A DNA stretch of 64,000 nt from positions 1,922,001 to 1,986,000 of the forward strand of contig NZ_CP035382.1 of assembly GCF_006874705.1 (NCBI RefSeq), in the 5' to 3' direction. Below are positions 58,459-64,000 of the stretch, in pieces. Under the pieces are notes generated by a model, which saw only the letters and a list, made by a program, of their open reading frames with translations, did not search any database and was not told where the DNA came from. The DNA comes from Leclercia adecarboxylata. Its GTDB lineage: Bacteria; Pseudomonadota; Gammaproteobacteria; Enterobacterales; Enterobacteriaceae. Each line of letters opens with the position of its first letter. Position 1 is the first letter of the stretch. Both the position numbers and the translations under genes were made by a program.

Positions 58459-59437
58459 AGGCTCTCTCTGCTGCCAGCAACGGCTCTAATTGCGCAAATA
58501 CCGCAGCGGCGGAAAGGTCGCTCAGCTGCGATGAATGTTCCGGGCGGCAGATATATTGATTTTTTCCGTAGCCGCCAATCAGACCCGGATCCGTCGGGCC
58601 GTAAAGCGTAATATTAGGACGATCCAGCGCCGCCGTCAGGTGGCTGAGGCCGGTATCCACGGACACGACCGCCGTGGCGCCTGCCAGCTGCTGCGCCACG
58701 CCGTCCAGCTTCATACGGGGCAGCACGTCCACGTAGTCAAAGCCTTCTGCCAGCCGCTTCGCCCGCGCCTCTTCGTGCGGGGCTCCCCACGGGAGCCTGA
58801 TGCGCAGGCCTGTACCGCTCAGCAGGCCGATAAGATCGCGCCAGTGGGCTTCCGGCCAGTGTTTATCATCCCGGGTGGTGGCGTGCAGGAAGATGAGATA
58901 AGGCGTACTTGCGTGCTCTGCGTCGTGCAGGAAATGCCGGGAAATGGCGTAATCGCCCTGCATTTGCGGTTTTGCGTAGCCCAGGCTTTTGGCGAACAGC
59001 TCGCGCGTGCGTTCGACAGCGTGCTGCTGCTTCGCGATCGCGTGGCGGCGGGTATAGAACAGGCTCGCCAGCGGTTCGCGCGCGCTATTCCAGTCCATCC
59101 CGTGCTTCACGCCGTGCGCTAGCCGGGTGACCAGCGCCGCGCTTTTGACCAGCCCCTGGGCGTCAATGATGGCATCATAATGCTGGGCCTGAACCGCGTT
59201 GCGAAAGGCCTGACGCTCGGCCTTAACCGGCGCGGAGAACCAGGCTTTGCGCCAGCGACGGATCGCCACCGGGATCACCCGGTCGACGGCTTCATGCCAG
59301 CCAGGGATCTGCGCGAAGCCTTCTTCCACTACCCAGTCAAAACGAATGCCCGGGATAGCCTTCATGGCGTCAGTGAGCGAGGGCAACGTATGCAGCACGT
59401 CGCCCATCGAGGAGGTTTTAACGATCAGTACCCGCAT
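58451..59437 (-). CDS. waaC: LPS heptosyltransferase I WaaC
   Basis: A 328-residue GT9 enzyme: MRVLIVKTSSMGDVLHTLPS at the start with the catalytic Asp13, FLHATTRDDKHWPEAHW mid-protein, and VSVDTGLSHLTAALDRPNITLYGPTDPGLIGGYG for donor binding. It adds the first heptose to Kdo. Four-base spacing from waaF indicates one operon. Confidence 0.97.
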   Translation of the reverse strand: MRVLIVKTSSMGDVLHTLPSLTDAMKAIPGIRFDWVVEEGFAQIPGWHEAVDRVIPVAIRRWRKAWFSAPVKAERQAFRNAVQAQHYDAIIDAQGLVKSAALVTRLAHGVKHGMDWNSAREPLASLFYTRRHAIAKQQHAVERTRELFAKSLGYAKPQMQGDYAISRHFLHDAEHASTPYLIFLHATTRDDKHWPEAHWRDLIGLLSGTGLRIRLPWGAPHEEARAKRLAEGFDYVDVLPRMKLDGVAQQLAGATAVVSVDTGLSHLTAALDRPNITLYGPTDPGLIGGYGKNQYICRPEHSSQLSDLSAAAVFAQLEPLLAAERAYV

Positions 59438-59440
59438 CCG

Positions 59441-60487
59441 TTATCCTTCTTCACTCAACAGCAGTTCGTTAAGCTCATCGAGGACACGCTGCGGGGTAAT
59501 GTCGATCAGGCTCTGGTGATAGCCTTCGGCGGCGTCACCCTTACGTACTTTGTGGTAGCCGGTGATCAGGCGGATCACGCGGGCTTTATGCGACAGCGGC
59601 GGGGTAAAGTCCGGGCTGCTTGGGCCGTACAGCGCCACCAGCGGGCGGTTCAGCGCCGCGGCAACGTGCATCAGGCCAGAGTCGTTAGTCACCACGGCCT
59701 TACAGGCGGCCAGCAGAATGACGGCCTGCTCCAGCTGGGTTTCCCCGGCCAGATTACGGCACCAGGCCTGCTGCTCGACGTTCAGCGTGGCGAGAATTTC
59801 ATTGCCCGCCTCATGATCTTTCGCCGAGCCGAACAGTACAATCTGATAGCCTTCGTCGATCAGCTGCTTCGCCAGCTCGGCATAGTGATAGTGCGGCCAG
59901 CGCTTCGCCGGGCCAAATTCCGCGCCCGGGCAGAAGCCAATCAGCGGACGATCGGGCAACAGGCCAAAGGCGTTGCAGGTCTGGGATTTCTCACCCTCGT
60001 GGACCTGGAGCTGCGGCCACAGCAGCGGCTGCGGCAGATCTTTCGCGCTGCGCATCACGCCTTTGTCGTAGGCCAGCGCCACGTAGCGCTCCACCATCAG
60101 CGGCCAGGCCTCTTTATCCAGTATCCGGGCGTCGTTCAGCAGGCCGTAGCGCATCTCGCCACGCCAGCCGGTGCGGTGCGGCACGCTGGCAAAGAAAGGC
60201 ACCAGCGCGGACTTGAAGGAGTTAGGCAGCACGTAGGCGCGATCGTAGCGCTTGTCGCGCAGGTTATGACCGAGCTTGCGGCGCTCGGCGAGTTCCAGCG
60301 CCCCGTGGCCAAGCGGCATCGGGATCGCCTCGTTCACTTCCGGCATTCGCGATAACAGCGGACGGCACCATGCGGGTGCCATCACGTCGATTATCGCCTG
60401 GGGATAGCGCGCCTTGAGCGTGCGATAGAGACTTTGCGACATCATCATGTCGCCCACCCATGACGGGCCAATCACCAGTATTCTCAT
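59441..60487 (-). CDS. waaF: LPS heptosyltransferase II WaaF
   Basis: A 348-residue GT9 enzyme: MRILVIGPSWVGDMMMSQSL, then GFCPGAEFGPAKRWPHYHYAELA, and VTNDSGLMHVAAALNRPLVALYGPSSPDFTPP. It adds heptose II to heptose I. It follows hldD by nine bases, so the enzyme that makes the ADP-heptose donor and the transferases that use it are made together. Confidence 0.98.
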   Translation of the reverse strand: MRILVIGPSWVGDMMMSQSLYRTLKARYPQAIIDVMAPAWCRPLLSRMPEVNEAIPMPLGHGALELAERRKLGHNLRDKRYDRAYVLPNSFKSALVPFFASVPHRTGWRGEMRYGLLNDARILDKEAWPLMVERYVALAYDKGVMRSAKDLPQPLLWPQLQVHEGEKSQTCNAFGLLPDRPLIGFCPGAEFGPAKRWPHYHYAELAKQLIDEGYQIVLFGSAKDHEAGNEILATLNVEQQAWCRNLAGETQLEQAVILLAACKAVVTNDSGLMHVAAALNRPLVALYGPSSPDFTPPLSHKARVIRLITGYHKVRKGDAAEGYHQSLIDITPQRVLDELNELLLSEEG

Positions 60488-60496
60488 AGGGATGTC

Positions 60497-61429
60497 TTAT
60501 GCGCCTCGGTTCAGCCAGGCCATATATTCCGTTACGCCTTCGGCAACGGTCTTAAACGGCTTGTCGTAGCCTGCGGCACGCAGGTTGGTCAGATCCGCCT
60601 GGGTGAATGCCTGGTAGCGGCCTTTCAGCTTATCCGGGAACGGGATGTACTCAAGGCTGCCTTTCTGATGATACGCCAGCGCAGCATCGGCTACCGCCTG
60701 GAAGGATTCCGCGCGGCCTGTACCCAGGTTGAAAATGCCGGAGACGCCGTTTTCCCAGAACCACAGGTTAACTGCCGCTACGTCGCCCACGTAAACGAAG
60801 TCACGCTTAAAGCCGTCGCTACCTTCGAACAGTTTCGGACTTTCGCCATTATTCAACTGGGTGTTCAGGTGGAAGGCCACGCTTGCCATGCTGCCTTTGT
60901 GACCTTCGCGTGGTCCGTAGACGTTGAAGTAGCGGAAGCCGACGATCTGCGAGTTCGCTTCTGGCAGCACCTGGCGGACGTATTCGTCGAACAGGAACTT
61001 GGAGTAACCGTAGACGTTCAGCGGCTGCTCGTATTCACGGGATTCAATAAAGTCAGAGGTGCGGCCGCCGTAGGTCGCCGCGGAAGAGGCGTACAGGAAC
61101 GGAATTTCACGTTCCAGGCAGTAGTGCAGGATCTCTTTGGAGTACTGATAGTTGTTATCCATCATGTACTTGCCGTCCCACTCGGTGGTGGAAGAGCAGG
61201 CGCCTTCATGGAAGATAGCCTCGATCTCACCGAACTCTTCACCCGCCATAATCTGGATCAGGAAATCTTCTTTATCCATGTAGTCGGCAATGTTCAGATC
61301 CACCAGGTTAACAAACTTGGTGCCGTCTTTCAGGTTGTCCACCACCAGAATGTCGGTGATGCCTTTGTCATTGAGGGCCTTAATAATATTGCTGCCGATA
61401 AAGCCCGCGCCGCCGGTAACGATGATCAT
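60497..61429 (-). CDS. hldD: ADP-L-glycero-D-manno-heptose 6-epimerase
   Basis: A 310-residue short-chain dehydrogenase-fold epimerase. [19 protein letters not shown] carries the NADP GxxGxxG motif; the catalytic YGYSK lies near residue 140 and a serine-rich SSAATYGG segment near 115. It forms the final ADP-heptose donor. The ATG at 61429 matches the E. coli start; the longer frame is leader. It heads the waa operon hldD-waaF-waaC-waaQ and is divergent from kbl. Confidence 0.98.
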   Translation of the reverse strand: MIIVTGGAGFIGSNIIKALNDKGITDILVVDNLKDGTKFVNLVDLNIADYMDKEDFLIQIMAGEEFGEIEAIFHEGACSSTTEWDGKYMMDNNYQYSKEILHYCLEREIPFLYASSAATYGGRTSDFIESREYEQPLNVYGYSKFLFDEYVRQVLPEANSQIVGFRYFNVYGPREGHKGSMASVAFHLNTQLNNGESPKLFEGSDGFKRDFVYVGDVAAVNLWFWENGVSGIFNLGTGRAESFQAVADAALAYHQKGSLEYIPFPDKLKGRYQAFTQADLTNLRAAGYDKPFKTVAEGVTEYMAWLNRGA

Positions 61430-61644
61430 AGCTGTAACCTTTGAAGTGTGGAGCCCGGGGACAATCCCGGACGCGAATGTTTCTATCATATCATTAGTAT
61501 GGCTGCCCTTCAGCCATTCACCTTCACAGCGCAGGGGTACACGTGATTTATGCTGCAAAAACGAGAACTGTTAATGCGTCATCTCGTATCGGCGTATAGC
61601 TTTGGGTAATATGTGCCGAAATTTGCCGAGTCTGGAGAATTGCA

Positions 61645-62841
61645 ATGCGTGGTGATTTTTACAAACAGTTAAACAGTGACCTGGAAACCGCGCGAGCGGA
61701 AGGGTTGTTCAAAGAAGAGCGAATCATTACCTCCGCTCAACAGGCGGATATCACCGTTGCCGACGGCAGCCACGTGATCAACTTCTGCGCCAACAACTAT
61801 TTAGGTCTTGCGAATCACCCTGAGCTGATCGCTGCTGCTAAAGCGGGCATGGACACCCACGGTTTTGGCATGGCCTCCGTGCGTTTCATCTGCGGCACCC
61901 AGGACAGCCACAAGGCGCTGGAGAGCAAGCTGGCCGCCTTCCTCGGTATGGAAGATGCGATTCTGTACTCCTCCTGCTTCGACGCCAACGGCGGTCTGTT
62001 TGAGACCCTGCTCGGCGCGGAAGATGCCATTATCTCCGATGCCCTGAACCACGCGTCGATCATTGACGGCGTGCGTCTGTGTAAAGCGAAGCGTTTCCGC
62101 TACGCCAACAACGACATGGTTGAGCTGGAAGCCCGCCTGAAAGAGGCCCGCGAGGCCGGTGCGCGCCACGTGCTGATCGCCACCGACGGCGTGTTCTCCA
62201 TGGATGGCGTGATCGCCAACCTGAAAGGCGTCTGCGACCTGGCAGACAAATACGATGCGCTGGTGATGGTCGATGACTCGCACGCCGTTGGTTTTGTCGG
62301 CGAGAACGGTCGTGGCTCCCACGAATACTGTGAGGTGATGGGCCGGGTAGACATCATCACCGGCACCCTGGGCAAAGCGCTCGGCGGCGCGTCCGGCGGC
62401 TATACCGCCGCCCGCAAAGAGGTGGTGGAGTGGCTGCGCCAGCGCTCCCGCCCGTACCTGTTCTCCAACTCCCTGGCCCCGGCCATTGTTTCCGCCTCCA
62501 TCAAGGTGCTGGAGATGGTGGAGTCCGGTGCCGAACTGCGCGACCGCCTGTGGGCTAACGCCCGACTGTTCCGCGAAAAAATGACCGCTGCGGGCTTTAC
62601 CCTGGCCGGTGCCGATCACGCCATTATCCCGGTGATGCTGGGCGATGCAGTGGTGGCGCAGAACTTCGCGCGTGAACTGCAGAAAGAGGGCATTTACGTC
62701 ACCGGTTTCTTCTTCCCGGTGGTGCCAAAAGGCCAGGCGCGTATTCGCACCCAGATGTCGGCGGCGCATTCCCCTGAACAAATTGAGCGTGCGGTGGAAG
62801 CCTTTACCCGCATCGGCAAACAACTGGGCGTGATTGCCTGA
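61645..62841 (+). CDS. kbl: 2-amino-3-ketobutyrate coenzyme A ligase
   Basis: A 398-residue PLP enzyme of the alpha-oxoamine synthase family. [11 protein letters not shown] holds the Asp and His that bind the cofactor; the PLP lysine is in [14 protein letters not shown] near residue 244. It splits 2-amino-3-ketobutyrate with CoA into glycine and acetyl-CoA. It is followed nine bases later by tdh. In E. coli the operon is repressed by Lrp. Confidence 0.98.
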   Translation: MRGDFYKQLNSDLETARAEGLFKEERIITSAQQADITVADGSHVINFCANNYLGLANHPELIAAAKAGMDTHGFGMASVRFICGTQDSHKALESKLAAFLGMEDAILYSSCFDANGGLFETLLGAEDAIISDALNHASIIDGVRLCKAKRFRYANNDMVELEARLKEAREAGARHVLIATDGVFSMDGVIANLKGVCDLADKYDALVMVDDSHAVGFVGENGRGSHEYCEVMGRVDIITGTLGKALGGASGGYTAARKEVVEWLRQRSRPYLFSNSLAPAIVSASIKVLEMVESGAELRDRLWANARLFREKMTAAGFTLAGADHAIIPVMLGDAVVAQNFARELQKEGIYVTGFFFPVVPKGQARIRTQMSAAHSPEQIERAVEAFTRIGKQLGVIA

Positions 62842-62850
62842 GGACGCGTA

Positions 62851-63876
62851 ATGAAAGCATTATCCAAACTGAAAGCGGAAGAAGGCATCTGGATGACCGA
62901 CGTTCCGGAACCGGAAGTGGGTCACAACGATCTGCTGATCAAGATCCGTAAAACCGCCATCTGCGGTACTGACGTGCATATCTACAACTGGGATCAGTGG
63001 TCACAGAAGACCATTCCGGTGCCGATGGTGGTGGGTCACGAATATGTCGGCGAAGTGGTTGGCATTGGTCAGGAAGTAAAAGGCTTTAAAATTGGCGATC
63101 GCGTCTCCGGCGAAGGCCATATCACCTGCGGCCACTGCCGTAACTGCCGCGGCGGACGCACGCATCTGTGCCGTAACACCGTCGGTGTGGGCGTCAACCG
63201 CCCGGGCTGCTTCGCAGAATACCTGGTGATCCCGGCGTTCAACGCTTTCAAAATCCCGGACAATATCTCTGACGATCTGGCCTCTATCTTTGACCCGTTC
63301 GGCAACGCGGTGCACACGGCGCTGTCATTCGACCTGGTAGGCGAAGACGTGCTGGTCTCCGGTGCAGGCCCGATCGGCATCATGGCGGCGGCCGTGGCGA
63401 AGCATGTGGGTGCGCGCAACGTGGTGATCACCGACGTGAACGAATACCGCCTGTCGCTGGCGCGCAAGATGGGCGTCACCCGCGCGGTGGACGTCTCTAA
63501 AGAGAACCTGAACGACGTGATGGAAGAGCTGGGGATGACCGAAGGCTTTGACGTCGGCCTGGAGATGTCCGGCGCGCCACCGGCATTCCGCACCATGCTC
63601 GACACCATGAACCACGGTGGTCGTATCGCGATGCTGGGTATTCCACCGTCAGATATGTCCATCGACTGGAACAAGGTGATTTTCAAGGGGCTGTTCATCA
63701 AGGGCATTTATGGTCGCGAGATGTTCGAAACCTGGTACAAGATGGCGGCGCTGATCCAGTCGGGTCTGGATCTGTCGCCAATCATTACCCATCGCTTCTC
63801 CATCGATGAGTTCCAGCAGGGCTTTGACGCGATGCGTTCCGGCCAGTCCGGAAAAGTGATCCTGAGCTGGGATTAA
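62851..63876 (+). CDS. tdh: L-threonine 3-dehydrogenase
   Basis: A 341-residue zinc alcohol dehydrogenase-fold enzyme. Catalytic zinc ligands are in [10 protein letters not shown] (Cys38) and GHEYVGEV (His63, Glu64); the structural zinc uses [15 protein letters not shown]. The NAD motif is [14 protein letters not shown]. It oxidises threonine to 2-amino-3-ketobutyrate for Kbl. The pair converts threonine to glycine and acetyl-CoA. Confidence 0.98.
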   Translation: MKALSKLKAEEGIWMTDVPEPEVGHNDLLIKIRKTAICGTDVHIYNWDQWSQKTIPVPMVVGHEYVGEVVGIGQEVKGFKIGDRVSGEGHITCGHCRNCRGGRTHLCRNTVGVGVNRPGCFAEYLVIPAFNAFKIPDNISDDLASIFDPFGNAVHTALSFDLVGEDVLVSGAGPIGIMAAAVAKHVGARNVVITDVNEYRLSLARKMGVTRAVDVSKENLNDVMEELGMTEGFDVGLEMSGAPPAFRTMLDTMNHGGRIAMLGIPPSDMSIDWNKVIFKGLFIKGIYGREMFETWYKMAALIQSGLDLSPIITHRFSIDEFQQGFDAMRSGQSGKVILSWD

Positions 63877-63880
63877 ACGA

Positions 63881-63904
63881 AAAGCGCCTGCGGGCGCTTT
63901 TTTT
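63881..63904 (+). terminator. Rho-independent terminator of kbl-tdh
   Basis: AAAGCGCC (63881-63888), loop TGCG, GGCGCTTT (63893-63900), continuing in a run of seven thymines, five bases after the tdh stop. The remaining 96 bases of the window show no gene. Confidence 0.93.
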
Positions 63905-64000
63905 CGCTGGCCTCACGTTTTTCAGTCCATAACCGGATATTTGCCAGCTTTTCTTCGCTTTTTACCGCCTTCGCTTATAGAGTTTGGGGAAGTTTACTCA

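Noticed and set aside
59180-60355. 391-codon plus-strand frame opposite waaC/waaF
   Set aside because: Shadow frame across two well-supported heptosyltransferase genes, rich in R, Q and H, with no recognisable domain.
61801-62823. 340-codon minus-strand frame inside kbl
   Set aside because: Antisense to the conserved kbl coding sequence; low-complexity-like composition and no ribosome binding site considered convincing.

Overview
This window reads as the chromosome of an enterobacterium from the Enterobacter / Leclercia / Lelliottia neighbourhood. The backbone follows the Escherichia coli order around selC, spoT, pyrE and the waa locus (yicJI, yicH, xanP, gltS, recG-trmH-spoT-rpoZ-gmk, ligB, yicG, yicC, rph-pyrE, slmA, dut, coaBC, radC, rpmBG, mutM, coaD, waa, kbl-tdh). 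The lipopolysaccharide core genes include a WaaE-type glucosyltransferase next to waaA and coaD, as in Klebsiella, Serratia and Enterobacter and unlike E. coli K-12. Family assignments come from reading the protein sequences; no database search was run.

Layout. 1-4255: a LacI-family regulator cut by the window edge, a small YicS-like secreted protein, an acetyltransferase, and a divergent TetR regulator / drug-efflux pair. 4260-5970: a small accessory patch with a VapBC toxin-antitoxin pair, a second degraded copy of the efflux gene's 3' end, and an unrecognised gene. 6143-14631: nlpA, a metallo-beta-lactamase-fold hydrolase, a GlxA-type AraC regulator, a RecF-like ATPase, a DUF523/DUF1722 protein, a periplasmic hydroxyisourate hydrolase, an MlrA-like MerR regulator, blc, a methyltransferase and a YjaB-like acetyltransferase.

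14690-20209 is the most interesting part: visibly AT-rich genes stacked against the 3' end of the selenocysteine tRNA gene selC. It holds an Hcp / Tlde1-like effector / putative immunity cassette of the type VI secretion system, a SymE-type toxin divergent from a tiny YlcI/YnfO-like protein with two matching palindromes between them, and a complete two-gene Hachiman anti-phage system (hamA-hamB). No integrase, transposase or duplicated attachment site is visible.

20214-47594: selC and backbone genes for alpha-xyloside use, transport, stringent response, DNA repair, pyrimidine synthesis, ribosomal proteins and coenzyme A. A large membrane O-acyltransferase occupies 37660-39594, between yicG and yicC. 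47598-61429: the LPS core cluster (waaE, waaA, a phosphoethanolamine transferase, four glycosyltransferases, an O-antigen ligase, waaQ, waaC, waaF, hldD), almost all on the minus strand. 61645-63876: kbl-tdh for threonine breakdown. REP palindromes punctuate many gene ends.

The recognisable systems are known families. The less ordinary points are the arrangement of the selC-side stack, the shared symE/YlcI control region, and the duplicated transporter tail flanking vapBC.
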